From: Mycobacterium sp. 1554424.7
GTDB lineage: Bacteria; Actinomycetota; Actinomycetes; Mycobacteriales; Mycobacteriaceae
Length of the DNA stretch: 64,000 bases
NCBI RefSeq assembly: GCF_001665295.1
Contig: NZ_LZSE01000009.1
Span: forward strand, 1 to 64,000
Reading direction: 5' to 3'
In this document: positions 1-11,600 of the stretch, piece by piece
Position numbering within the stretch: the first letter of the stretch is position 1
Layout: the number at the start of each line of letters is the position of its first letter
Program-made: the position numbers and the translations under genes
Notes under the pieces: generated by a model
Told to the model about the DNA's origin: nothing
Seen by the model: the letters and a program-made list of their open reading frames with translations, nothing else
The model's database searches: none

Positions 1-680
1 ATCGAGAAGGCGTTGCCGCCGTTGCCGCCGTTGCCGCCCCTGATGGCGGCCCCCCCGTTACCCCCGGCCGCACCGGCCCCGCCGATGCCGCCGGCGCCCC
101 CGTTGCCGAAGATCCCGGCCTGCCCTCCGTTGCCGCCGGCCACACCGGCGATGGTGGAGTCCCAGCCTTTGCCGCCATTGCCGAGCAACAGGCCGGCGTT
201 CTGGCCATTCGGGCTGGCCTGCGTCCCATCGGCCCCATCGAAAAACAGCGGGGCCCCGACCAGCTGCTGGCTGGTCTGGTTCAACTCGTACATGACGGTG
301 CCCAGGACGTCCGTCCTGGGCGGCGGGGTCGGGCCGGAGGCATCCGCCACCGCGTTCCAAATCGGCGCGAAAATCGAGTACGGCGAGATGCTGGCCGCGT
401 TGGTCGCCTCGGCGGCCGCATACGCCCCGCCTGACCCGGTCAACGCCTGCACAAACTGGGCGTTGAACCCCGCCACTTGGGCGCTTAACGCCTGAAACTC
501 CTTCGCGGCGTCGGAGAACACCGATGCAACCGCCGCCGAAACCTCGTCACCGGCGGCTGCGATCACGCCGGTGGTGGGAGCCGCGGCCGCCGCGTTCGCG
601 GCGCTGATCGACGAGCCGATACTCGCCACCTTCGCCGCCGCCGCCGCGAGCGCATCAGGCGCTGCGATCAGATACGACAT
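1..680 (-). CDS. PE_PGRS family protein, N-terminal part (cut by left edge)
   Basis: The reverse strand reads open from an ATG at 680 to the window edge. The product begins MSYLIAAPDALAAAAAKVAS and shows a typical mycobacterial PE domain of about 95 residues, rich in Ala, ending near a YAAAEATNAA segment. A linker follows, with the LGTVMYELNQTSQQLVG-like stretch common in PE_PGRS proteins. From about residue 165 it turns into Gly-Gly-Asn and Gly-Gly-Ala repeats (GNGG, GGAGG), the PGRS domain, which runs off the window. PE domains target proteins to ESX-5 type VII secretion and PGRS regions are usually surface exposed. The family is expanded mainly in slow-growing mycobacteria. It faces away from the lipopeptide genes and probably marks the flank of the locus. 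Its length and C-terminus cannot be seen. Confidence 0.93.
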   Translation of the reverse strand, partial: MSYLIAAPDALAAAAAKVASIGSSISAANAAAAAPTTGVIAAAGDEVSAAVASVFSDAAKEFQALSAQVAGFNAQFVQALTGSGGAYAAAEATNAASISPYSIFAPIWNAVADASGPTPPPRTDVLGTVMYELNQTSQQLVGAPLFFDGADGTQASPNGQNAGLLLGNGGKGWDSTIAGVAGGNGGQAGIFGNGGAGGIGGAGAAGGNGGAAIRGGNGGNGGNAFS

Positions 681-1590
681 CGCTGACCTCCGAAGACCGC
701 CTCGGGCTCGCAGGCCTCCACGCGACGATCACAATCCACTGACCAAGGCAACGTATCCCGTTGTACACGTGCCTTACAACGTTTCACGAGATTTGGTCGA
801 TCGCGTTCCGCGCCCCTGGCGGCCGGCCGGGAACGGTGAGCATCCGGCGTCCCTCGCGCCCGCGCTCGCCATCCACCGCGGTCACGGTTGCCAACACCGG
901 TCATGATCGGCACACATAACGTCATTCATCTGATTCCGCCGCAATCCATCCTAAATCACGATTAGATTCGGCATTCCCAACTTTGCGTATCTTTTGGCCG
1001 CCCGGGAAAAGTCGCCAATGTGCGTCGCGGCGAAGGCCCGCGTCGCCCCTCTCGACGGCGGGCGCGTCGCGGCAAAGGCCCGTGCCGCCACTCTCGACGG
1101 CGGGCGCGCCGTCGGCGCGGGGCCGCTCGGCCCGATGTCGCGGTGCGCCGGCGTCGCGCGAATACGTCCGCCCGCTATTTCGCTGACTACCCGCGCCGGT
1201 CTCATTACCCGAGGTTCGGGCTGGTGGGGTCGAATTACCGTCGCCCGACGGCGCCCGCTCGGCAAACCAACTGAAAATCAGAATTTGCGTCATAGGGATT
1301 TGGCAGCCCTGACAAGGAATTTGCCCTTGCCGAGCCGAAGGACTCGTACCGTCGAGGCTTCCGACCGCCGTCGCCGGTACCAGATGCCGTGATGTGCAGG
1401 GAAATCAGTTCGTAACGTCCGGACGCGCCCTCATTTTCGGGCGATAGTTGTCGCCGCGAAAATCGTTTACTACATCCATTCTCACTAGACGGATGTTTAA
1501 TAGCGAAATGCCGGGGGTAAAAATTGCTAAACCCCGGTTTCGGATGGAGAATTACCGATACTGGATGGGCGGCGCGCGATCGGGGGGAGC
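681..1590. other. Long intergenic region upstream of the PE_PGRS gene
   Basis: About 0.9 kb without a convincing gene. Several open frames exist on both strands around 920-1390, but they are Arg/Pro/Ala-rich, overlap one another and show no recognisable protein, so they look like chance high-GC frames. The region holds a short tandem duplication at 1022-1105 and an AT-richer stretch at about 1430-1540 just before the small gene at 1591. It presumably carries divergent promoters for the PE_PGRS gene and the small gene, but no promoter hexamers could be assigned. Confidence 0.5.
1022..1105. repeat. Two tandem copies of an imperfect 42-bp unit
   Basis: Unit 1 (1022-1063) and unit 2 (1064-1105) both start GCGTCGCGGC and both end CTCTCGACGGCGGGC, with only a few mismatches between. 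It lies in non-coding sequence. The unit length is a multiple of three, so frames read through it on both strands. Confidence 0.75.
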
Positions 1591-1872
1591 ATGGACGAGG
1601 ACGACTTTCTGGTAGCCGTGGGGGAAGCAGCGCAGGACGCGGTTTGGAAGACGTACCATCCGCTCACCCACCACTTGGCCGAGGACGACCCCCGCCGGGT
1701 GCAATACCTGCGTGAGTACCAGATGTCGGTAGGTCGCCAGGTGCTTGCGGCGATCGAGAAGATGCGGCGCGGCGGTTCATCCCAAGACGCGCCCCGCGAA
1801 TGCGCGCCCGTCCTGCCGCCGAAGACGGATTTTGCGCTGCTTCCGCTGACGCAGGAGCGCCTGCTCCCATAA
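1591..1872 (+). CDS. Small hypothetical protein, 93 aa
   Basis: An ATG at 1591 is preceded directly by a purine-rich GGGGGGAGC ribosome-binding stretch, which supports this start. The product begins MDEDDFLVAVGEAAQDAVWK and is acidic at the N-terminus. A helical middle contains TYHPLTHHLAEDDPRR and a Tyr/Arg-rich stretch, and the tail is Pro-rich. There is no signal peptide, membrane segment or known motif. It lies 134 bp before the methyltransferase-like gene on the same strand, so the two could be co-transcribed. I do not recognise the family; composition and the good ribosome-binding site argue for a real gene. Confidence 0.5.
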   Translation: MDEDDFLVAVGEAAQDAVWKTYHPLTHHLAEDDPRRVQYLREYQMSVGRQVLAAIEKMRRGGSSQDAPRECAPVLPPKTDFALLPLTQERLLP

Positions 1873-2006
1873 CACCTCTGGTTCTGGCCTGAAGGTTCTG
1901 GCTGGGCGTGACACATTCGCGGGCAGATTCGCGCACATTCTCCGGGTGAGCGACGGTAGTTTCTGTCCTGTGCCGCGGTTGGCGCCGTACGGACGGAGGA
2001 GGATGG

Positions 2007-2681
2007 GTGAAAACCATTCCTAAGATGCTGCTCTTCGGTGTTGTCGAGTTTGTCGGGTTCGGCTTGTTGCTGTTTTTTCCCGCAGGCACGTTCGATTACT
2101 CGCAGGCATGGGTTTTCCTGGTGGTGGTCGGCATCGCGGCGTGGATCCCCGCCGTGTACTTGGCGCGGATGAATCCCGCCGCGCTCGAGGCGCGGATGCG
2201 TGGGGGCCCGGCGGCCGAGGGCCGGATGGCGCAGCGGGTCATTATCGCCGGCCTGTATTTGTCGCTGGCGGCGATGGTCGTGGTCAGCGCCCTTGACCAT
2301 CGCTTCGGCTGGTCTCCAGTGCCGACCGCGATCTGCGTGGTCGGCGACGTTCTGGTCGCCACCGGACTGGGGGTGGTGGCGCTGGTGATCATTCAGAACA
2401 GCTACGCGTCTGCAACCGTCCAGGTGCAGGCGGACCAAAAGGTCGTCTCCAGCGGGCTGTATGGGCTGGTGCGCCACCCGATGTACACCGGCAACGTGAT
2501 CATGATGATCGGCATCCCACTTGCGCTCGGCTCTTACTGGGGACTGGTTTTCGTCGTTCCCGGCCTGCTCGTGCTGGCCTCACGCATCCGCGACGAGGAG
2601 AAGCTGCTCCAAAAGGAGCTGGACGGCTACCGCGAATACACGGAGAAGGTTCGCTATCGCCTCGTGCCGTCCATGTGGTAG
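2007..2681 (+). CDS. Isoprenylcysteine carboxyl methyltransferase (ICMT)/phospholipid methyltransferase-family membrane protein
   Basis: 224 aa, starting at a GTG at 2007 with GGAGGAGG just upstream. There are about five membrane segments: roughly residues 5-25, 30-50, 75-95, 105-130 and 165-190. The family signature lies near residues 150-165: GLYGLVRHPMYTGNVIMMIG, the RHP-x-Y-x-G motif that helps bind S-adenosylmethionine in ICMT-type enzymes. The C-terminal RDEEKLLQKELDGYREYTEKVRYRLVP, with conserved E-x-x-L and Y-x-x-Y elements, completes the methyltransferase fold. Bacterial members methylate carboxylates, phenols or lipids; the substrate cannot be read from sequence. It converges on the 3' end of NRPS2 with only 15 bp between the stop codons. 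A role in forming a C-terminal methyl ester on the lipopeptide is possible but is only inference from position and family chemistry. Confidence 0.85.
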   Translation: MKTIPKMLLFGVVEFVGFGLLLFFPAGTFDYSQAWVFLVVVGIAAWIPAVYLARMNPAALEARMRGGPAAEGRMAQRVIIAGLYLSLAAMVVVSALDHRFGWSPVPTAICVVGDVLVATGLGVVALVIIQNSYASATVQVQADQKVVSSGLYGLVRHPMYTGNVIMMIGIPLALGSYWGLVFVVPGLLVLASRIRDEEKLLQKELDGYREYTEKVRYRLVPSMW

Positions 2682-2696
2682 CAGCCGCGCGGGGTT

Positions 2697-5600
2697 CTAC
2701 AGATCCGGGATGACCGGAACTTCTTCCACCGAGCGGGCATGACCGCCCAACCGCTGGCTCAGGCGCCGGACGGACGGGGCCTCGAACAGCGCGGTCACCT
2801 CGAGGTTGGCATCGAGGGCCGTGTTGATCGTGGCGGTGGCCCGCATCGCGGCAAGGGAGTCCCCGCCGAGGTCGAAGAACGACTCGTCGACCCCGACGCG
2901 GTCCACGCCGAGCACCTGCGCGTAGATGCCCGTCAGGATCTGTTCGACCAGGCTGGTCGGGGCGTGGTGACCGTCGCCGTTGTGATGGTGGTGCCGGGGC
3001 CCTGACGCCGCCGGCTGCGCGGCCGGCGCGTGGTTGTTCGACCTGTCCGCGCGCGCGTGCTTCCCCTCGTCCTGCACATCGACCGACGACAACGGTCGCG
3101 CCGGGTCGGTGGTCATGGCGACCAGCGCCTCCTGGAACCGCTCGATCAGCGCCTCGATGTCGGCCGCGCCGAAGACGTCCGCGCGGAATTGGACGTGCAG
3201 CTCCAATTCGCGGCCCGGCACCGCCTGGACCGTGAGCGGGTAGTGGTAGTAGTCGCGGTTGGTCATCTCGGTGACGGCCAACCCGTCGGTCCCGGACAGC
3301 GCGGCGGCATCGGCCGGGTAATTCTCGTACACGAAAACGGTGTCGAAGAGCCTTCCGTGGCCGGTGACGCGGTGGATCTCGCTCAGCGCCAGGTGCTGGT
3401 GGTCCAGCGTGCGGTTGTGCTCGTCCTGCAGTTGATCGAGCAGGTCGGCGGCGGTGGTCTCCGGCGTGATCGTCGCCCGCACCGGCACCGTGTTGATGAA
3501 CAGGCCCACCATCGAGTCCACGCCGGGCACCTCGGCCGGCCGCCCCGAGACCACGGCGCCGAAGGCGACGTCGCGCTGGCCGGTCAGCCACGCCAGCAGC
3601 TGCGCCCACGCGGCCTGCAGCACCGTGCTCACGGTGGTGTGGCGCGATCGCGCCAGCTCGGAAAGCGCCCGGGTGGTCTCTTCGGGCACCAGGAACGAGG
3701 CCACGCCACGCCGGCCCAGCCCGAACCAATCCGGCGGCCCGACCAGCGTGGGGCCGTCGAAGCCGGCGAACACCTCGCGCCACACGGCGCGGGCGCCCTC
3801 GAGGTCGCGGCCGGCCAGCCAGGACACGAACCGGCGATACGACCCCGCCGCAGGCAGCCGCTGCCCGTAGTAGCTGGCGAACAGCTCGCCCAGCAGGATC
3901 GGCAGCGACCACCCGTCGAGCACGATGTGGTGATTCGTCAGCACGAACCGGTGCCGGTCGTCGGCGGTGCGGATGAGCGCGACCCGCAGGGCCGGATGGT
4001 CGGCCAGGTCGTAGACCGCGGCGCGTTCGGCGGCGCACACCTGCTGGATCTGCTCGTCGGCGTCGACGCCGTCGCCGCTGATCTCGAGATACCGCCAGGG
4101 CACGACGGGATCGGCCGGGATGATCTGCACCGGCTGGTCGAACCGCGCGCTGAAGCGGGCCGCCAGGTTCGGGTGGCGGGCGACCACGGTGTGCACGGCG
4201 TCGCGCAGGCGGTGCTGGTCGAGCCGACCGCTCAAGGTGACGTCGAGCTGCACCGCGTAGACGTCGTCGCCGCCCTGGGCGGTGCTGGCGTGGAACAGCA
4301 GGCCCTGCTGCAGGGGGGTCAGCGGCAGCACGTCGGCGATGCGGTATTGCCGCGCGAGCTCGTCGATCTGGAGCTGGCTGAGCCGGGCGGGCGCGATGTC
4401 CGACGGCGTCAACCCGCCGCCGCCGCCGCGCACGTGGGCGCAGATGCCGGCCAGCGCGTCGAACCACAACCGGCTCAGCCGGCTCACCTGCGCCTGGTCC
4501 AGGGCCGAGGGGGCCCACGTCCAGCCCGCGCGCAGGCGCGGACCGGTCGCGGCGTCGAGTGTTCCCGCGTTGAGCTCCACGGTGTGCATCAGGGGCATGG
4601 GGATCGCCGCGGCGACGCCGGTCACCGACCAGCCGTCCTGGCGGATCTCCCAGATGTCACCGGACACCTCGGTCGCGGCGGCGCCCAGCCGTCCCAGGTA
4701 GTTGAACCCGATGCTGGGATCCGGGCCGTCCAGGTCGACGCCACCGTTGAGGTAGCGCAGCACCCCGTAGGTCAGGCCGTCCGGCAGGGCGCGCAGCTGC
4801 TCCTTGGCATCCTTGATCGCCGCGCCGAGGCCCGCGCCGCCGGCCAGCACCTGCGCCCAGTCCAGGCCGCCCACCGCGAGCGCCACCGGATACTTCGTGG
4901 TGAACCACCCCACCGTGCGCGACAGGTCGACGTGGGAGTCCAGCTCCTCCTGGCGCCCGTGGCCCTCCGCGTCGATCACGACCGGCGCGGCGCCGGTTCC
5001 CAAGAACTCCGCGCACGCCAGCGCGAACGCGATCAGCAAGATCTCGTGGATCCCGGCATGGAACGCGGCCGGCACCTCACCGAGCAGCATGCGGGTCGTC
5101 TCGGCGTCCAGTTCCACCGACAGGTTCCCCGCGGTGGCGTAGGTGTCCACCGCCGGTTGCACCGCCGGCAACGGCGCGGGCAGCGCCGCGATCCGCCGCC
5201 AGGCCGGCGCCTGCGCCACCACCTCCGGGCGGTGCGCGTGCTCGGCGAGCAGCGACGCCCACCGGGCGAACGACGTCCTCGGCGCCGGCAACGCGACCTG
5301 CTGCCCGCCGCGATGCTGGGCCCAGGCCAGGTTGAGGTCCTCCAGCAGGATCCGCCACGACACGCCGTCGACCGCCAGGTGGTGAACGATCAGCAGCAAC
5401 TGCCCGGTGGGTGCCGCCCACAGCGCGCTCAGCATCACCCCGGCGGCCGGGTTCAACCGGGACCGCGCCGCCACCACCGCGTCGTCGGACAGCACGTCCA
5501 CCGCCTGCAGGCAGCCGCGCGCGTCCACGGAACCGGGCTCGGCCACGGTCACCGACCACCCGTCGGCGCCGTCCGTGCCGTTGCCGTCGACGCGCAGCCG

Positions 5601-8600
5601 CAAGGTGGCGTGCCGGTCCAGCAGGGCCTGCACCACCGCGACCACGTCGGACGAGGTCACGCCCACCGGCGCCTGGATCAGCACCGTCTGGTTGAACTCG
5701 TCGACGGGGCCGCCCGTTCTTTCCACGCCCTCCAGCCAGCGCATGATCGGGGTGGCCGGCACCGCGCCGACGCCCTCGTCGATCACCTCGGCGTCGTCGG
5801 CGACCACCCCGACCACCCGGGCGAGCCGGGCGACGGTCTGCTCGACGAAGATGTCGCGCGGCCGGCACACCACCCCGGCCGCGCGGGCCCGCGCCACCAC
5901 CTGCATCGACAGGATGCTGTCGCCACCGAGCTCGAAGAACGACTCCTCGACGCCGACCCGCTCCAGCCCCAGCACCTGGGCGTAGATGCCGGCCAGGATC
6001 TCCTCCACCGCGTCGGCGGGGGCGCGGTAGTGGTCGACGTCCTGATATTCCGGCGCCGGCAGGGCGCGGGTGTCGAGCTTGCCGTTGACGGTCAGCGGCA
6101 GCGCGTCCAGCGCCACCACCGCGGCCGGCACCATGTACGCGGGCAGCCGCTCGGCCACCGCGGCGCGCACGAACGCCGGATCCACCGCCCCGGTCACGTA
6201 CCCCACCAGGCGCTTGTCGCCGGGTCGGTCCTCGCGGGCGATCACCACCGCCTGCTCCACCCCGTCCACGCCGTTCAGCGCCGCCTGGACCTCGCCCAGC
6301 TCGATGCGATACCCGCGGATCTTGACCTGCTCGTCGGCGCGTCCCATGTAACGCAGCTCGCCGTCGGGTCCCCAGCACATCAGGTCGCCGGTGCGATACA
6401 TGCGCGCCCCCGGCCCGCCGAACGGACACGCCACGAACCGCGTGCCGGTCAGCCCCGCGCGCCCGACGTATCCGTACGCCAACCCGGCGCCGGCCACGTA
6501 CAGCTCCCCGACCACTCCGGCCGGCACGGGCTGCAGCCAGGCGTCGAGCACGAAGAAACCGAGGTGGGCCAGCGGCACCCCGATGGGGCTGACGGCGGTG
6601 TCGACGTCGCCGGCTTCGATTTCCCGGAACGACGCGTGCACGGTCGTCTCGGTGATGCCGTACATGTTGATCAGCCGGGGCATGACCGGGTGGCCGTCCA
6701 CCCAGGCGCGCAGGCGCTGCGGTTCGAGCGCCTCGCCGCCGAACACCACCGCCTCCAGGCTCAGCTGGGACCCCAGCTCGGGCTGCAGCGCGTCGGCCGC
6801 CTGCAGCGCGTAGAACGCCGACGGGGTCTGGCTCAGGACGCCGACCCGTTCGGCCACCAGCAGCGCGTGCAGGTCTTCGGGCGAGCGGACCACCGCGTCG
6901 GCGACCACCACCACGCGCCCGCCATAAAGCAGCGCGCCCCAGATCTCCCACACCGAGAAGTCGAAAGCCAGCGAATGGCACTGCGACCACACCCGCCCCG
7001 CCAGCTCCATGTCGCCGTTCAGCGTCGCAAGCAGCCGGGTCACGTTGCGATGCGGTACCGCAACGCCTTTCGGCACGCCGGTGGTGCCCGATGTGTAGAT
7101 GATGTAGGCGATGTCGTCGGGGCACGCCACCGTTGCCGCGGGCCCCAGGCCGCCGGCGTCGGCGGAGTCGGCGGCGACGTCGGTGTCTGCGGTGTCTGAG
7201 ACATCGACGATCAGCAGATCGCGTCCGTCGAGCCGCGGGCGGTACTGCGCCGTGGTGATCGCGGCGATCGGCGCGGCATCGCCGAGCACGAACTGCATCC
7301 GGGCCTCCGGCACCGCCGGATCGATCGGCACATACGCCGCCCCGGTCTTCACCACCGCCAGGATCGCGACGATGGCCTCGGCCGAGCGGGGAAGCAGCAG
7401 GGCCACGCGCCGCCCCGGGCCCACACCCTCGCCGATCAGCCTGTGCGCCAACCGGTTAGCCGCCTCGTCGAGCTCCCGGTAGGTCATCGAGTGGCCCTCG
7501 AAGGTCACCGCCGCGGCGTCGGGTACGCGCGCCACCTGCGCGGCGAACAGCACGGGAATCGACACCGGCGGCCTCACGGGCTCGGTCAGCACCGCACGGT
7601 TGCCCCAGTCCTCCAACCGGTCGCGCTCGACGTCGTCGAGCACGCCGATCGTCGACAGCCGCCGGGTCGGGTCGGCCGTCATCTCGACAAGCACGCGCTG
7701 CAAACGCTCGATCAGGGTTTGGATGCTGGCCGCGTCGAACACGTCGGTGCGGAATTCCACCAGCCCGCCGATGCCGGCCGGCTCGCCGTCGGCGTCCAGG
7801 TGCTCTTCCAGGGACAGCGCGAGGTCCATGCGGGCGGTGCCGGTGTCGACCGGCATCTGGGTGAGCTCCAGCTCCCCCGACGCGAACCGGGCGGTGGGGT
7901 CGCCGGTGGTGTCGTGCAGGGTCCGCCAGGCCAGCATCACCTGGACGAGCGGGTGGTGGGTCAGCGATCGGGTGGGGTTCAGCCGCTCGACGACCACTTC
8001 GAAGGGCACGTCCTGATGCTCGTAGGCGGCCAGGCTGCGCGCCCGCACCTGAGCCAGCAGCTCGGCGACGCTCGGGTCGCCGGCCACGTCCACGCGCAAC
8101 ACCAGCGTGTTGACGAAGAAGCCGACCAACTCGTCGAGGGCGGGGTCACGGCGCCCGCCGATCGGAAAGCCCACGGCCACATCGGAACTCGCGCTGAGCT
8201 TGGCCAGCAGCACGGCCAGCGCGGCCTGCATCACCATGAAATTGGTCGCGTTGTGTTCGCGGGCCATCCGCACGACCTGCCGCTGCAACTCGGCGGGCCA
8301 CGCGACGGCCACGCTGGCGCCCCGCTGATCGGCGACCGGGGGGTAGGGCCGGTCGGTGGGCAGGGCGAGCCGCTCGGGCATTCCCGCCAGCGTCTCCTGC
8401 CAGTACGCCAGCTGCGCGGCGATGGGACTGTCCTGGTCGCCGAGATCGCCGAATTGCGCACGCTGCCACAGCGTGTAATCGACATACTGCACCGGCAACG
8501 GCGCCCAGCCGGGGGCCTGCCCCACGCACCGGCCGGCGTAGGCCACGGAGATGTCGCGCACCAGCGGGGCGATCGACAGGCCGTCGGCGGCGATGTGGTG

Positions 8601-11600
8601 CACCACGGCGACCAGCACGTGTTCGTCGTCGGCGACACGGAAAAGCCTTGCCCGCAAAGGGATCTCGGCCGCAAGATCGAAGGCGTGGCGCGCGGTCTCC
8701 TCGACGGCCTCCTGCAGCCGGCCGGCCGGCCACGCGGTCGCGTCGACGACGTCCCAACCGAAGTCCGCCTGTTCGGCGGAGATCACCAGCTGTTGCGGTA
8801 TTCCGTCGGGGGCGGCGAACAGCGTGCGCAGGCTTTCGTGGCGGCCCACCACGTCGGCCAGCGCCGCGCGAAACGCGTCGGCGTCCAGCCGCCCACCCAG
8901 CCGCAGCGCCACCGCCAGGTTGTAAACCGGTGAGGGACCTTGCAATTGGTCGATGAACCACAACCGGTTCTGGGCGAACGACAACGGGATCACCGCGGGC
9001 CGCTCGACGGCGACCAACGGCTCCAGCCGGGCCTCGCCGCCGTCGATGCGGGTCGCCAACTGCGCCACCGCGGGGGCCTCGAACACGGCGCGCACCGGGA
9101 CGCCGGCGCCCAGGGCGGTGTTGATCGCGGCGACCAGTCGCATCGCCGACAGCGAGTCCCCGCCCAGGTTGAAAAATGAGTCGTCCACCCCGACCCGCTC
9201 CACACCGAGCACCTGGGCGTAGATGCCGGCCAGGATCTCCTCGGTCGGGTTGCTCGGCGCTCGGTAACGGTCGGTGGCCTCGTATTCCGGTGCCGGCAGG
9301 GCCCGGGCGTCGAGCTTGCCGTTGACCGTCAACGGCAGCGCCGCCAATCCCACCACCGCGGCGGGAACCAGGTAGGCCGGCAGCCGCTCGGCCAGTGCGG
9401 ATCGCACGGCGGTGGGATCCGCGGTCCCGGTGATGTATCCCACCAGGCGCTTGTCGCCGGGACGGTCCTCGCGGGCGATCACCACCGCCTGCTCGACGCC
9501 GTCGAGCGCGGCCAGCGCGGCCCGGACCTCGCCGGGCTCGATGCGATACCCGCGGATCTTGACCTGCTCGTCGGCGCGGCCCAGGTATTGCAGCTGCCCG
9601 TCGGCGCGCCACCGCACCAGGTCGCCGGTGCGATACATGCGGGTTCCGGGCGCTTGCGGACCGGCGAACGGGCAGGCGACGAAGCGCGAAGCGGTCAGCC
9701 CGGTCCGGCCGACGTAGCCGACGCCCACGCCGCGGCCGGCCACGTACAACTCACCGACCACGCCGGGCGGCACCCGCCGCAACGACTCGTCCAGCACGAA
9801 CAGCGCCGCCGTCGACACCGGCGCGCCGATCGGTGCCGCCCCGGACCCCGCCTGCACGGGCGCGCTCATCGAGGCGTACACCGTGGCCTCGGTGGGGCCG
9901 TAGGCGTTGACCACCACCCGCCCGGGCGCCCACTGGTCCACCACCTCGGCCGAGCACGCCTCGCCGCCGAGCAGCAACGCCGTCGACTCCAGCCCCCGCG
10001 GCGACAGCGCCGTGACCGCCGACGGGGTCTGGGTGAGCACGTTGACGTGTTCGCGGACCAGCAGATCGTGGAAGTCGTCCGGCGAAGCGACGACCGACGG
10101 GGGCACCACGACCAGCCGCCCGCCTCCGAGCAGCGCGGCCCAGATCTCCCAGACGGAGAAGTCGAAGGCGTACGAATGGCATTGCGTCCACACCTGTGTC
10201 GTCGGCAGCGCCGGGTGCGACGACTGCGCCAGGTGGGCCACGTTGCGGTGGGCGATCGCGACGCCCTTGGGCGTTCCGGTGGTCCCCGAGGTGTAGATGA
10301 GGTAGGCGATGTTGTCGGCCGACGGCGCCGGCGGCGCGGTGGCGGGTTGGTCGCCGAGGGCGGGGTCGTCAATGTCGATGACGGTCAGGTCCCGACCGTC
10401 GAGCCGGTCGGCCAACCCGGCGGTGGTGACCGCGGCGACGGGCGCGGCGTCGTCGAGCATGAACGCGATCCGGGCCGCCGGCAGCTTCGGATCGATCGCC
10501 AGGTAGGCCGCCCCGGTCTTCAGCACCGCCAGCATCGCGACGACAGCCTGGGCGGACCGCTCCAACAGCAACGCCACGCACGCCCCGGTGCCCACGCCGT
10601 GGCGGGACAGCAGGTGCGCGAACCGGTTGGCGGCCTCGTCGAGTTCCCGGTAGGTGATCGACCGGTCCCCGAAGGTCACCGCCGGCGCCTCCGGCGCGCG
10701 GGTCACCTGCGCGGCGAACAGCTTTGGCACCGACGCGGCCGCGGGCACGGGCAGGGCCAAAACCGAGCGGTTGCCCACCTCGTCGAGGCGGGCGTACTCG
10801 GCCTCGTCGAGCACATCCACCGACGACAGCCGCCGCCCCGGATCCGCCGTCATCGCGACCAGCACCCGCTTGAGCCGCTCGACCAGCGTTTGGATGCTGG
10901 CGGCGTCGAACACGTCGGTGCGGAATTCCACCGACCCGGCGATTCCGGCGGGCTCGCCGGCCTCGGTCCAGGATTCGCCCAGCGAGAACGCCAGGTCGGT
11001 GCGGGCGGTCCGGGTGTCCAGCGGCAGCGGCGTGACCCGCAGCCCGCCCAAGGCCAACCCGGCCGCGGGGCCGGTCGGGGCGTGGCCCTGCCCGCCCTGC
11101 CAGGCCAGCATCACCTGGACCAGCGGGTGATGCGTCAGGCTCCGGGTCGGGTTGAGCCTTTCCACCAGCACCTCGAAGGGCACGTCCTGGTGCTCGTAGG
11201 CGGCCAGGCTGCGCGCCCGCACCTGGGCGAGCAGCTCGGCGACGCTGGGATCGCCGGCCAGGTCGACCCGCAACACCAGGGTGTTGACGAAGAAGCCCAC
11301 CAGCTCGTCGAGCGCGGGGTCCCCGCGCCCGGCGATCGGAAAGCCCACGGACACATCGGAACTCGCGCTGAGCTTGGCCAACAGCACGGCCATGGCGGCC
11401 TGCATCACCATGAAGCTGGTCGCGTTGTGTTCGCGGGCCACCCGGGTGACCTGCTGCTGCAGCTCGGCCGGCCAGTCCACCGAGACGCTGGCGCCGCGGT
11501 AGTCCGCGACCGGTGGGTAGGGGCGATCGGTGGGCAGTTGCAGGTGCTCCGGCATCCCGGCGAGGGCCTCTTGCCAGTAGGCCAGCTGCGCGGCGATGCG

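Noticed and set aside
13-495. Pro-rich plus-strand frame at the left edge
   Set aside because: It is the antisense of the PE_PGRS glycine repeats; the minus strand gives a clear PE domain.
922-1392. Several 60-130 aa frames in the left intergenic region
   Set aside because: They overlap on both strands, have Arg/Ala/Pro-biased composition and are driven by a 42-bp tandem repeat; no ribosome-binding site or family match.
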